Shown here: piece by piece, positions 8,872 to 16,898 of the stretch
Layout of the letters: each line of letters begins with the position of its first letter
Numbering within the stretch: position 1 is the stretch's first letter
Source: Yoonia sp.
GTDB lineage: Bacteria; Pseudomonadota; Alphaproteobacteria; Rhodobacterales; Rhodobacteraceae
NCBI RefSeq assembly: GCF_018402175.1
Contig: NZ_JAGYJK010000018.1
Location: 372,001-436,000, forward strand
Direction: 5' to 3'
Length of the DNA: 64,000 nucleotides
Program-made: the position numbers and the translations under genes
Notes under the pieces: model-generated
What the model saw: only the letters and a program-made list of their open reading frames with translations
What the model was told of the DNA's origin: nothing
Databases searched by the model: none

Positions 8872-10677
8872 ATGCAGAACCCCGTCTTTGATGCCAATAC
8901 CTCTGGCAAGAACGCTTTTGGCGATCTGCCCGAATGGGACCTGACCGACCTTTACCCCAGCCCCGACAGCCCCGAAATCACCCGCGACATGGCCTGGCTG
9001 GAAACCGAATGCGCGGCCTTTGCCGCCGATTACGAAGGCAAGCTGGCCACGCTGGATGCGGCAGGGCTGCTGCGCGCGGTCCAGCGCTATGAACAGATCG
9101 ACGTGATCGCGGGGCGGATCATGTCCTTTGCGGGCCTGCGCTATTACCAGATCACGACCGACAGCGATCGCGCCAAGTTCATGGCCGATTGTCAGGACAA
9201 GATCACCCGTTTCACCACGCCTTTGGTGTTCTACGGGCTGGAGTTCAACCGGCTGGAGGATGCGCATCTGGCGGGTCTTTTGGCCGCCAATGCCGATCTG
9301 GCGCGCTATAAACCCGTGTTCGAGCGGATGCGCGCGATGAAGCCGCATCAATTATCCGACGAGCTGGAAAAATTCCTGCATGACCAATCAACCGTCGGGG
9401 CTGCTGCGTGGAACCGGCTGTTCGATGAAACCATGGCGGGGCTTGAATTCGTCGTGGATGGCGATGTGCTGGGCCTTGAAGGCACGCTGAACCTTTTGAC
9501 CGACCCCGACCGCGCCAAGCGCGAGGCTGCGACCCATGCGTTGACAGCGGTTTTCCGCGAGAACATCAAGATCTTTGCCCGTGTCCACAACACGCTGGCC
9601 AAGGAAAAGGAAATCCACGACCGCTGGCGCAAGATGCCCAGCCCGCAGGCCGCGCGCCATCTGGCCAACCATGTCGAGCCCGAAGTGGTCGAGGCCCTGC
9701 GCAACGCCGTCGTTGCGGCCTATCCGCGCCTGTCGCACCGCTATTACGCGCTGAAGGCCAAATGGCTGGGGCTGGAGCGGATGCAGGTCTGGGACCGCAA
9801 CGCGCCTTTGCCGATGGACCAGACCCGCGTGATCGGCTGGATTGAGGCCCGCGACACGGTGCTGACCGCCTATGCGGGTTTCGATCCGCGCATGGCCGAA
9901 ATCGCGGGCCGGTTTTTCGACAAAGGCTGGATTGATGCTGCGACAAAACCCGGCAAAGCGCCCGGTGCCTTTGCGCATCCCACGGTGACGCCGGTGCATC
10001 CTTACGTGATGCTGAACTACCTTGGCAAACCGCGCGATGTGATGACGCTGGCGCATGAGCTGGGGCATGGCGTGCATCAGGTGCTGGCCGCCGAACAGGG
10101 CGAATTGCTGTCATCCACACCGCTGACGCTGGCCGAAACGGCATCTGTTTTTGGCGAGATGCTGACCTTCCGGCAGCTTTTGGACAATGCCAAGACGCCG
10201 CAGGACCGCAAGGTGCTGCTGGCCGGCAAGGTCGAAGATATGATCAACACGGTCGTGCGCCAGATCGCGTTTTATGATTTCGAATGCAAGTTGCATGCGG
10301 CCCGCGCGACAGGCGAACTGACCCCGGATGACATCAACGCGCTGTGGATGTCGGTGCAGGCCGAAAGCCTTGGGCCGGTGTTCGATTTCGCGGATGGGTA
10401 CGAGACCTTCTGGGCCTATATCCCGCATTTCGTGCATTCGCCATTCTACGTCTATGCCTATGCGTTTGGCGACGGGTTGGTGAATGCGCTTTACGCCGTT
10501 TTCGAGGAAGGCGATGCCGATTTCCGTGACAAATATTTCGCGATGCTGCGCGCGGGTGGGGCCAAACATCACAAGGAGCTGCTGGCCCCGTTCGGGTTGG
10601 ATGCCTCGGACCCTGCCTTCTGGGACAAGGGGCTGGCGCTGATCGAAAGCATGATCGACGAGCTCGAGGCGCTGTAG
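8872..10677 (+). CDS. pepF: M3-family oligoendopeptidase F
   Basis: A 601-residue zinc metallopeptidase. The active-site motif is LAHELGHGVHQ (HExxH) near residue 395, and the downstream glutamate is in LAETASVFGEML, as in PepF/M3B enzymes. The N terminus (LPEWDLTDLYPS) and length are typical. It has no signal peptide, so it should degrade short peptides in the cytoplasm. The gene stands alone between the DNA ligase and a convergent frameshifted oxidoreductase, and is followed by a hairpin-plus-T-run element. Confidence 0.94.
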   Translation: MQNPVFDANTSGKNAFGDLPEWDLTDLYPSPDSPEITRDMAWLETECAAFAADYEGKLATLDAAGLLRAVQRYEQIDVIAGRIMSFAGLRYYQITTDSDRAKFMADCQDKITRFTTPLVFYGLEFNRLEDAHLAGLLAANADLARYKPVFERMRAMKPHQLSDELEKFLHDQSTVGAAAWNRLFDETMAGLEFVVDGDVLGLEGTLNLLTDPDRAKREAATHALTAVFRENIKIFARVHNTLAKEKEIHDRWRKMPSPQAARHLANHVEPEVVEALRNAVVAAYPRLSHRYYALKAKWLGLERMQVWDRNAPLPMDQTRVIGWIEARDTVLTAYAGFDPRMAEIAGRFFDKGWIDAATKPGKAPGAFAHPTVTPVHPYVMLNYLGKPRDVMTLAHELGHGVHQVLAAEQGELLSSTPLTLAETASVFGEMLTFRQLLDNAKTPQDRKVLLAGKVEDMINTVVRQIAFYDFECKLHAARATGELTPDDINALWMSVQAESLGPVFDFADGYETFWAYIPHFVHSPFYVYAYAFGDGLVNALYAVFEEGDADFRDKYFAMLRAGGAKHHKELLAPFGLDASDPAFWDKGLALIESMIDELEAL

Positions 10678-10681
10678 TGCC

Positions 10682-10720
10682 ACCGCCTCCGGCGGGGGAG
10701 TATTTTTAGAAATAAGAAGT
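10682..10720 (+). terminator. Hairpin terminator downstream of pepF (dispersed element)
   Basis: A stem CCGCC/GGCGG with a TCC triloop (10683-10695) is followed by GGGAGTATTTTTAGAAATAAGAAG. It sits 5 bases after the pepF stop in the right orientation. The tail beyond the T-run is shared with copies near 6113, 23214 and 42631. Confidence 0.7.
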
Positions 10721-10734
10721 AGGGTGGCGCGTGG

Positions 10735-11710
10735 TTAACGCCGCGCGCCCGCCGCAAAGACCATGTCCATCATCGCCTGCGTGCCGCGTGAAAATTCCAG
10801 CGCGCAGGGATAGGGGGCGGCGCTGCGCAGCGTCCGGCCAAAGTTTTCGACTTGCAGGATATACTGGTTCACGCCGAGCCAGCGTTCGGTGATTGTGCTG
10901 CTGCCATCAGTTTCCAGTATCAATTGCGCCATGTCGAAGACATTGGCGTTGAATGGACAGGTCAGGCGCATGAATACCCTTGTCACCGTGAAAGGTGATC
11001 TGCTGGCGCGGATGCATCCGCATCGAGACAATGGCAGAATAGGTAAAATCGGGAAAACGCGCGGCGACCTGCGCGAAGACATCGACATCATTTTCCAGCC
11101 GCAGATCGGCATGGGTGATGGCATCGGGTTCCTGTCCTGTCACGAAACGGGCGGCCCCGAAGGTGTAAACGCCGATATCGCGCAGCGCGCCGCCTGCGGT
11201 TTCAGGCCGGTTGCGGATATTGGTCACATCATCCGCGTTGTTATAGGTAAAGGTCGCATCGACATGCACCAGCTTGCCAATCGCGCCTTGGGCATAAAGG
11301 GCGCGCGCGCGGGCGAACTGGGGGTGATGCACGATCATGAATGCTTCTGCCGCGAGCAGCCCCGCCGCATCGCGCGCGGCGATCAGCCGGTCATAATCCG
11401 CCGCCGCCAGCCCCATGGGTTTTTCGCACAACACGTGTTTGCCAGCGGCCAACGCCTTGAGCGACCAATCCACATGCAGATGATTGGGCAGCGGGATATA
11501 GACCGCATCCACCGCCGGATCGGCCAAAAGCGCGTCATAGCTGTCATGCACAATGACGTTCGGCGCGAAATCCGCGAAATGCGCCGCCTTGGCGGGGCTG
11601 GATGTGGCCAGCGCGTAAAGCTCGGCCCCTTTGGCGGCATGGATGGCGGGGCCCATGAAACGGCGGGCGAATTCGGCGGCACCCAGGATGCCCCAGCGGA
11701 TTGGTGTCAT
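10735..11710 (-). pseudogene. Gfo/Idh/MocA-family oxidoreductase, frameshifted
   Basis: The first frame (ATG at 11710, preceded by GGGAG) encodes an NAD(P)-binding Rossmann domain, [20 protein letters not shown], with the family EKP motif ([15 protein letters not shown]). After ITFHGDKG near 10976 the frame is lost. The rest of the family fold ([18 protein letters not shown] to AMMDMVFAAGARR) continues in another frame to 10735. The span of 976 bases is one more than a multiple of three, consistent with one extra base at about 10975. Repaired, it would be about 324 residues, the normal family size. It is either a recent pseudogene or a sequencing error. The substrate is unknown; such enzymes oxidise sugars or related polyols. 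Confidence 0.85.
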
Positions 11711-11780
11711 GGTCATCTCCCTTTTGGTAATGGTAGCGCTATCATCCGGCCGCCGCCACGCCCCTTTCCCATCTTCAGAG

Positions 11781-11814
11781 AAAAAATATCCCCGCCGGAG
11801 GCTCCGACGGGGAT
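11781..11814 (-). terminator. Strong intrinsic terminator of rpoH
   Basis: On the minus strand a 12-bp stem (ATCCCCGTCGGA / TCCGGCGGGGAT, one G-U pair, GCC loop; 11788-11814) runs directly into ATTTTTT (11781-11786). It lies 28 bases after the rpoH stop. The distal arm carries the CCTCCGGCGGGGATATTTT core shared with other 3' elements in the window. Confidence 0.9.
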
Positions 11815-11841
11815 CACAGGGACGACGGGTCGCGGAAAAGC

Positions 11842-12738
11842 TCAGGCGCTTTCCAGCATGCCTTTTTCGCGCGCCAGCTGGGTCATGCGCGATTGCAGCT
11901 TTTCAAACGCCCGCACTTCGATCTGGCGGATTCGTTCGCGGCTGACCTCGTAGCGCGCGCTCAGATCTTCGAGGGTGACAGTTTCATCCGTCAACCGGCG
12001 CTGCACCAGAATGTCCTTTTCGCGGTCGTTCAGCACGGTCATGGCTTCGGCCAGCAGGGCGCGGCGCGCGTCGAGTTCGTCATGTTCTTCGTAATCGGCG
12101 GCGGTATTGGCGCTGTCGTCTTCGAGCCAGTCCTGCCACTGCATCGATCCTTCACCGTCCGAGCCGATCTGCGCGTTCAGCGAGGCATCGCCCCCCGACA
12201 GGCGCCGGTTCATCGAGATCACCTCGTCCTCGGTCACGCCCAGATCATTGGCGATCTGTTTGACGTTCTCGGGGCGCAAATCGCCTTCTTCCAGCGCGCC
12301 AATGCGGTTCTTGGCCTTGCGCAGGTTGAAGAACAGCTTTTTCTGCGCCGATGTTGTGCCCATTTTCACCAGCGACCAGGACCGCAGGATATATTCCTGG
12401 ATCGAGGCGCGGATCCACCACATCGCATAGGTCGCCAGGCGGAACCCTTTTTCGGGGTCGAACCGTTTGACCGCCTGCATCAGGCCCACGTTCGCCTCCG
12501 AGATCACCTCGGCTTGCGGCAGGCCGTAGCCGCGATAGCCCATGGCGATTTTGGCAGCCAGTCGCAGGTGCGATGTGACCATCTTATGCGCGGCTTCGGT
12601 GTCTTCGTGGTCCACCCAGCGCTTGGCCAGCATGTATTCTTCTTCGGGTTCCAGCATCGGGAACTTGCGGATTTCCTGCATATAGCGGTTCAATCCGCCT
12701 TCCGGAGTTGGTGCGGGAAGATTTTTATAGTCGCTCAC
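11842..12738 (-). CDS. rpoH: RNA polymerase heat-shock sigma factor (sigma-32, RpoH)
   Basis: A 298-residue sigma factor with the RpoH opening ([20 protein letters not shown]) and region 2 ([20 protein letters not shown], then [20 protein letters not shown]). The RpoH box [12 protein letters not shown] and a region 4 helix-turn-helix ([20 protein letters not shown]) follow. An ATG at 12753 is in frame, but the GTG at 12738 has GGAGGG seven bases upstream and gives the usual length, so I prefer it. It directs RNAP to chaperone and protease promoters. A sigma-32-like promoter precedes it, implying autoregulation, and a strong terminator follows. Confidence 0.95.
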   Translation of the reverse strand: MSDYKNLPAPTPEGGLNRYMQEIRKFPMLEPEEEYMLAKRWVDHEDTEAAHKMVTSHLRLAAKIAMGYRGYGLPQAEVISEANVGLMQAVKRFDPEKGFRLATYAMWWIRASIQEYILRSWSLVKMGTTSAQKKLFFNLRKAKNRIGALEEGDLRPENVKQIANDLGVTEDEVISMNRRLSGGDASLNAQIGSDGEGSMQWQDWLEDDSANTAADYEEHDELDARRALLAEAMTVLNDREKDILVQRRLTDETVTLEDLSARYEVSRERIRQIEVRAFEKLQSRMTQLAREKGMLESA

Positions 12739-12775
12739 TGTCGTGCCCTCCATTATGTATAAAGGCTTAACATGG

Positions 12776-12803
12776 ATATGGTCGCGCTGCGGCCGTTTTC
12801 AAG
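12776..12803 (-). promoter_or_regulatory. Candidate sigma-32-type promoter of rpoH
   Basis: On the minus strand CTTGAAA (12797-12803) and GACCATAT (12776-12783) are separated by 13 bases. The sigma-32 consensus is CTTGAAA, a spacer of about 11-15 bases, then CCCCATNT. The predicted start point leaves a leader of about 30 bases before the GTG. A separate TTGACC hexamer further upstream could belong to a sigma-70 promoter. No experimental support is available. Confidence 0.6.
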
Positions 12804-12898
12804 TCTCAGTCTTTACATCTGGTCAACGCAATATGAACCATTCGGTTCAGTTTTGCGAGTGGCCTTTGTGTGCGCTCACGCAGATGGGATAGCGTATT

Positions 12899-13930
12899 TC
12901 AGACCGGCGCGCCCATTGCGGCCAGCAGGGCCTGCATATCGGCGGGCAAAGGTGCTGAAAATTCAAGGAATTCTTCGGTCACCGGATGCACGAAACCCAA
13001 GGTCGCGGCATGCAGCGCCTGACGCGGAAAGGCGGCGACGGCATCGACGCCGGCCTCGCCCAATGCCTTGGGCGACATCTTGCGCCGGCTGCCATAGGTC
13101 GGATCGCCGATCAGCGCATGGCCGCAATGGGCCAGATGCACGCGGATCTGGTGGGTGCGGCCGGTTTCCAGCCAGCATTCGACCAGCGCCGCAACAGGCA
13201 TTGCGCCCAAAGCGGCAAGGATTCGCACCCGTGTCACCGCGTGCCGCCCGGCGGTAAAGGACACCGCCTGCCGCTGCCTGTCAGTGCGGTGCCGGCCCAA
13301 CTGGGTCTGGATTTTCAGGATGTTGCCGGGTTCAAACGACGTGCCTTTGATGCCGCGCAGGCGGGGATCGTTCGCTTCGGGGACGCCATAGCAAACAGCG
13401 ATATAGCGCCGTTCCACCGTGTGATCGGCGAATTGATCGGCCAGATGGTGATGCGCGCGGTCGGATTTGGCCACGACCAGCAGGCCCGACGTGTCCTTGT
13501 CGATCCTATGCACGATGCCGGGGCGTTTGAGGCCGCCCACACCCGACAGGCTGTCGCCGCAATGGTGGATCAGCGCGTTGACCAATGTGCCATCCGCCGT
13601 GCCGGGGGCAGGATGCACGACCATGCCGGCGGGTTTGTTGATGACGATCAGGTCGTCATCCTCGAACACCACATCCAGCGTGATATCCTGCGCCCCGATA
13701 TGGCTTTCGACGGCGGCGGCGACGGTGACGGCGACCTGCGCGCCCTCAGCGATGCGGAAACGCGGGTCGGTGACCACCTGCCCGTCCACGGCCACGGCGC
13801 CATCCGCGATAAGACGCGCCAGACGCGACCGGCTGAGCGCGGCGTCATCCGGCACGTCGCGGCCAAGCGCCTTGTCCAGCCGTGGCGGCGGGTTTTGGGC
13901 AATCGTGAATGTGATCAGGGTCGGCCCCAT
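12899..13930 (-). CDS. rluD: RluD-type 23S rRNA pseudouridine synthase
   Basis: A 343-residue RluA-family enzyme. An N-terminal S4 domain (SRSRLARLIADGAVAVDG) precedes the catalytic domain with motif HRIDKDTSGLLVVAKSD, whose aspartate is the nucleophile, and with LIGDPTYGSRRK. It isomerises uridines in 23S rRNA helix 69 (1911/1915/1917 in E. coli) if it is the RluD orthologue. The ATG at 13930 has GGAG at good spacing. A longer reading frame running upstream merely reads through the tRNA-His gene and should be ignored. In alphaproteobacteria it is often next to rpoH, as here. Confidence 0.9.
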   Translation of the reverse strand: MGPTLITFTIAQNPPPRLDKALGRDVPDDAALSRSRLARLIADGAVAVDGQVVTDPRFRIAEGAQVAVTVAAAVESHIGAQDITLDVVFEDDDLIVINKPAGMVVHPAPGTADGTLVNALIHHCGDSLSGVGGLKRPGIVHRIDKDTSGLLVVAKSDRAHHHLADQFADHTVERRYIAVCYGVPEANDPRLRGIKGTSFEPGNILKIQTQLGRHRTDRQRQAVSFTAGRHAVTRVRILAALGAMPVAALVECWLETGRTHQIRVHLAHCGHALIGDPTYGSRRKMSPKALGEAGVDAVAAFPRQALHAATLGFVHPVTEEFLEFSAPLPADMQALLAAMGAPV

Positions 13931-13967
13931 CAAGTTCTCCGTCATCATCTGCGGGCTGAAAAGGGGG

Positions 13968-14044
13968 TGGTACCACCTGCTGGTCTCGAACCAGCGACCT
14001 CTTGATCCACAATCAAGCGCTCTAACCAACTGAGCTAAGGCGGC
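13968..14044 (-). tRNA. tRNA-His (GTG)
   Basis: The minus strand folds as a cloverleaf. The acceptor stem is GCCGCCT/AGGTGGT, the D arm GCTCAGTTGGTTAGAGC and the anticodon stem CTTGA/TCAAG with loop TTGTGGA (anticodon GTG). The T arm is GCTGG-TTCGAGA-CCAGC, then discriminator A and an encoded CCA. The discriminator is A73 and no templated G at -1 is paired with C73, as known for alphaproteobacterial tRNA-His. Confidence 0.95.
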
Positions 14045-14168
14045 ACTGGCGCCGGATTTAGCCGCATGACCGCATGATTGCAAGGGCTAGTCACGGCTTT
14101 TCGCGCGCGGCACTTGCCAAGCGATCGCGCGGCGCTGTAGGCAGGCAAAAGACAGCAAGGAACAGATC

Positions 14169-14360
14169 ATGGGTATCAACAGCGAACGCGATATCGAGGC
14201 CAATATGCAGATCGGCCCGACCGAACTGGGCATGGTGCGCATCTTCATCGAGGCCGGCGACACAGAGATCCCGATGGATTTCGAACCCGAAGAGGCCGAG
14301 GAAATCGCTGACGAGATCCGCGCCGCAGCCCAAGCCGCCCGCGCCGTCAAAAAGCGCTGA
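14169..14360 (+). CDS. Small acidic protein, DUF6324-like
   Basis: A 63-residue protein, MGINSERDIEANMQIGPTEL... ending AAAQAARAVKKR, with an AAGGA Shine-Dalgarno 8 bases upstream. It has a short beta-rich core (GMVRIFIEAGDTEIPMDFEP) and an acidic-then-basic C-terminal helix. I recognise it as a conserved Rhodobacterales small protein, probably the family annotated DUF6324, but that is from memory and no function is known. It overlaps the 3' end of the convergent mmcB gene by 14 bases. Confidence 0.75.
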   Translation: MGINSERDIEANMQIGPTELGMVRIFIEAGDTEIPMDFEPEEAEEIADEIRAAAQAARAVKKR

Positions 14361-14805
14361 CAAAGCCCGGATCGCGCGCCACTTGTGCGCGGATCGCGGC
14401 ATGGCGCGCGAATTTCTGCGTCAGCAGCTTGCGCCGTGCGGGGGGCAAAGGCCGGTCCGGCCCCATCCGCAGAATTTCGGCGTCATAGCTGTCGGCGATG
14501 ATCAGGCCCGTGTCATCGGGCAGCAATTCCAGCGGAAAAGCGGCATCTACCGCCCAGAAAAACCGGTCGCACCAGTCCAGATAGCCCTGCCATTTGCGGT
14601 CGGTCTGGAAATCGGCACGACTGGATTTGCATTCGATCACCCAGATTTCACCTTTCGGCCCCAGCGCCATGACATCGACGCGCAGCCCCGGTGTCGGCAC
14701 CAGTTCTTCGACGCTGACGAAATCATGACCGCGCAGATGACGGCACACGCCACGGGCCAGAGTCTGGCCGGGCAGCAAGGCGGGGGATACGAAACCAGAG
14801 GACAT
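14347..14805 (-). CDS. mmcB: MmcB-family DNA repair protein
   Basis: A 152-residue protein with a PD-(D/E)XK-like nuclease core: LRVDVMALGPKGEIWVIECKSS has the D...E-C-K arrangement, followed by DRKWQGYLDWCDRFFWAVD. It belongs to the MmcB family, which in Caulobacter is a damage-inducible protein linked to translesion mutagenesis (with ImuA, ImuB and DnaE2). No imuAB genes are adjacent. I did not identify a convincing LexA box in the upstream 150 bases. It converges with the small DUF6324-like gene, overlapping by 14 bases. Confidence 0.88.
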   Translation of the reverse strand: MSSGFVSPALLPGQTLARGVCRHLRGHDFVSVEELVPTPGLRVDVMALGPKGEIWVIECKSSRADFQTDRKWQGYLDWCDRFFWAVDAAFPLELLPDDTGLIIADSYDAEILRMGPDRPLPPARRKLLTQKFARHAAIRAQVARDPGFVSAF

Positions 14806-14959
14806 GGTGCGATACTGAACAATAAGTGAACAAATTGCAATCGGGGGCGGTGCAACAGCATGGTGGCGCGCCGGATTTCTGCGTCCGACAACCCGCCATC
14901 TTTATGATTTGGTCAGGTTTTGCTGCGACATATGTTCCCGTCACGAAAGTAGGGCGGAC

Positions 14960-15106
14960 ATGTCTGCGATTGCCAGTATCACCTTTTTCGACATCTGCAT
15001 GGCGCTGGTGACAATCGGTCTGGCCGAACGGGTCTTGCTGGGCTACGCGCCTGCGTCGATGGTGGGCCGCAATGGCTGGTTGATGCGCGGCGATATCGAA
15101 GAATAA
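14960..15106 (+). CDS. Small membrane-associated protein of unknown function
   Basis: A possible 48-residue protein, MSAIASITFFDICMALVTIG..., ending NGWLMRGDIEE, with AGGGCGG upstream of the ATG at 14960. The N-terminal 30 residues are hydrophobic and could form one membrane segment; the C terminus is polar. It ends about 47 bases before the predicted 6S RNA start. I do not recognise the family; a spurious frame is possible. Confidence 0.5.
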   Translation: MSAIASITFFDICMALVTIGLAERVLLGYAPASMVGRNGWLMRGDIEE

Positions 15107-15117
15107 GATCATCCCAC

Positions 15118-15146
15118 TTGTGGAACCTAGTGTTGCGCCCTAACTG
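15118..15146 (+). promoter_or_regulatory. Candidate sigma-70 promoter of the 6S RNA
   Basis: TTGTGG (15118-15123) and TAACTG (15141-15146) are separated by 17 bases. The implied start point at about 15153-15154 falls exactly where the predicted closing stem of the 6S RNA begins. The -10 hexamer is a weak match. Confidence 0.4.
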
Positions 15147-15152
15147 TCTGTC

Positions 15153-15318
15153 AGACGGGTTTCTGCGCTGCATGTATACCATCGGTACAAATCCAGTGGC
15201 CTTAAGCAACTCCGAGGGAGCTGGCTCTGTTCTGGCCCTGGTCAGTCTACCTGGCGCCCACCTGTAAAAACAGGTCCTCGGGATTAGCTACCGCTACGGC
15301 AGATGTGGTGCCCGTCGC
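15153..15318 (+). ncRNA. ssrS: 6S RNA (regulator of RNA polymerase)
   Basis: About 166 bases fold as one long hairpin with an interrupted stem. GACGGG (15154-15159) pairs with CCCGTC (15311-15316) and TCTGC (15162-15166) with GCAGA (15299-15303). An inner CCGAGG pairs with CCTCGG, and ACCTG/CAGGT forms a small side hairpin. 6S RNA mimics an open promoter and binds sigma-70 RNAP, being released when product RNA is made on it. In Rhodobacter sphaeroides ssrS lies immediately upstream of, and antisense to, the salt-stress membrane gene sspA. The same arrangement is seen here, which is the main support. Exact ends are estimated. Confidence 0.78.
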
Positions 15319-15630
15319 CTAACGCCCGCGCCGCGACCCAGCGGTCACGCGGATCGGGATCAATTGGCCGCCGGATTGGTCGTCGTCATCGTCATCCTGC
15401 GCGTCCAGCATGATCGAAATGGCAAATTGCACGCTGCCGAAAACGGTGCCGTGGAAAAACCACAGCAGGAACACGGCCAGCCAGCCGATATCGGAATTGG
15501 CGACAAGGCTGCCAAGCCGCGCCACGTCATGCCACAGTAACAGCGCGACAAATCCTGCGGCGATTACGAATCCAACCGCGCAATGGCGCAGGTAAAGCCG
15601 CATCAGGTCCGGCTCATTATCATGTGTCAT
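15319..15630 (-). CDS. SspA-like small membrane protein (salt-stress-associated family)
   Basis: A 103-residue protein starting MTHDNEPDLMRLYLRHCAVG. Two membrane segments (GFVIAAGFVALLLWH and IGWLAVFLLWFFHGTVFGSV) are followed by an acidic run (DAQDDDDDDQ) and a basic tail. Its stop codon abuts the 3' end of the 6S RNA on the opposite strand. In R. sphaeroides the gene in this position (sspA) encodes a putative salt-stress-induced membrane protein and is expressed more highly when ssrS is deleted. I assign it by size, topology and position, not by an alignment. A longer start at 15780 looks non-coding. Confidence 0.7.
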   Translation of the reverse strand: MTHDNEPDLMRLYLRHCAVGFVIAAGFVALLLWHDVARLGSLVANSDIGWLAVFLLWFFHGTVFGSVQFAISIMLDAQDDDDDDQSGGQLIPIRVTAGSRRGR

Positions 15631-15887
15631 GTCATCGCCCCCTCGGTCAAAAGCTAAGCCATGTGCCAAGGAATACAAGACGTGCCAATGTCGCGGGTCT
15701 TCATTCCCGTCAACCGCCCCCGCGTCTGGTCCTGTCGTGTGGCCAAGCCGCGACTGTGATGACCTTAACCTTTGATTCATATTAAAACCGGCTAACAGCC
15801 TCAGAATGGACAGATTTCAAAATCATCTCCGTGGCGCATGCGACGCCAGAGTGTTGCTGCAATTTACCAGTGAAACAAGGAACGAGT

Positions 15888-16316
15888 ATGATGCAAAGAC
15901 GAGCCGAATATCTGTCGCGCTTCACCACACCGATTGGCGCGGCCTGTGCCGCGCTGATCATCGCCGCAGCACCGGTGCAGGCGGACCCAACCATCGGGTT
16001 TGGCCTGTCCGTCAGCTATGGCCAGCAAAAGGTCGATACGGGTATCGGTGTCCGCGTGTTTTCGGACAACGAGCGTGACAGCAACGTGGCTTCCATCGGT
16101 CTGGATTACATGCTGACCAGCCAGTCCTGGCGCGCCACCATCGGTGCGGCACATCTATATGATGACACCTATATAGGCCTCGATCTGGGGTTTGACGGCA
16201 ATTTCGATTTCGGCGTCTCGGCGGGTTGGCTGAAAGAGCAAACCGAGCAAGTCTTTGCGCAGGCCACCGGCCTGCAACCGGTCATCCCGGACCAGTCGCT
16301 GGGCCAGGGACGCTAA
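15888..16316 (+). CDS. Exported protein of unknown function, possible small beta-barrel
   Basis: A 142-residue protein beginning MMQRRAEYLSRFTTPIGAAC with a signal peptide cleaved near VQA-DPT. The mature part alternates polar and aromatic residues (GFGLSVSYGQQKVDTGIGVR, NVASIGLDYMLTSQSWRATI, HLYDDTYIGLDLGFDGNFDF), as in outer-membrane beta-strands. It ends QPVIPDQSLGQGR rather than with a terminal aromatic residue, so it is not a classical porin-like barrel. AAGGA precedes the ATG. No neighbour suggests a function. Confidence 0.7.
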   Translation: MMQRRAEYLSRFTTPIGAACAALIIAAAPVQADPTIGFGLSVSYGQQKVDTGIGVRVFSDNERDSNVASIGLDYMLTSQSWRATIGAAHLYDDTYIGLDLGFDGNFDFGVSAGWLKEQTEQVFAQATGLQPVIPDQSLGQGR

Positions 16317-16430
16317 AGACGGATTGGCTTTGACGCCGTGCTTTGACGCGCGGCATCGGGATCATATCGGTCCGGATGCCGCCGCAAGCGCCGCACATCC
16401 AAAACCCTAACCCGCCGGTCGCAGGCAGGC

Positions 16431-16898
16431 TCAGAACGCCTCGGGATGGGCTTCGCGGGCCATATGGTCCAGCACGGCATTGACGAATTTCGGTTCCTTG
16501 CCGTCATGCGAAAACGCCTCGGCCACGGCGACAAATTCGCTGATCACGACCTTGGGCGGCGTGTCCTTGTCCAAAAGTTCCGCCCCCGCCGCGCGGAACA
16601 GCGCGCGCCATGTCGGGTCGATCCGCGCGATCGGCCATTTTGCCACCAATGCGCGATCGGTCATCTGGTCGATACTGGCCTGCAGATCGACGGCGCGGTC
16701 CATCATCCGGCGGAAGGTATCGACATCGCCTTCCACCAATTCGACATCGTCGATCACCTCGCCGAAACGGTGGTCTTCGAATTCGCGCACGATGCCTTCG
16801 ACGGTCTGGCCGGTGGCTTCCATCTGGAACAGGGCCTGCACGGCATAAAGCCGTGCGGCGGATTTCATCTTGCGGCGCTGGTTATTGGAAATTGTCAT
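16431..16898 (-). CDS. nusB: Transcription antitermination factor NusB
   Basis: A 155-residue all-helical protein: RRKMKSAARLYAVQALFQME at the N terminus, then ALVAKWPIARIDPTWRALFR and VVISEFVAVAEAFSHDGKEP followed by KFVNAVLDHMARE, the standard NusB core. With NusE (S10) it binds boxA RNA for rRNA antitermination. The ATG at 16898 overlaps the stop of ribH (ATGA), the widespread ribH-nusB coupling. It is the last gene of the riboflavin operon. The 110 bases to the convergent secreted-protein gene hold nothing I can name. Confidence 0.95.
   Translation of the reverse strand: MTISNNQRRKMKSAARLYAVQALFQMEATGQTVEGIVREFEDHRFGEVIDDVELVEGDVDTFRRMMDRAVDLQASIDQMTDRALVAKWPIARIDPTWRALFRAAGAELLDKDTPPKVVISEFVAVAEAFSHDGKEPKFVNAVLDHMAREAHPEAF

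Noticed and set aside
14045-14083. Upstream extension of the rluD reading frame through the tRNA-His gene
   Set aside because: The added residues are the translation of the tRNA itself, and GGAG supports the later ATG at 13930.
15110-15320. Signal recognition particle RNA or tmRNA instead of 6S RNA
   Set aside because: The GGUCAGGUCCGGAAGGAAGCAGCC-type SRP core is absent, and there is no tRNA-like end or tag-peptide frame of tmRNA.
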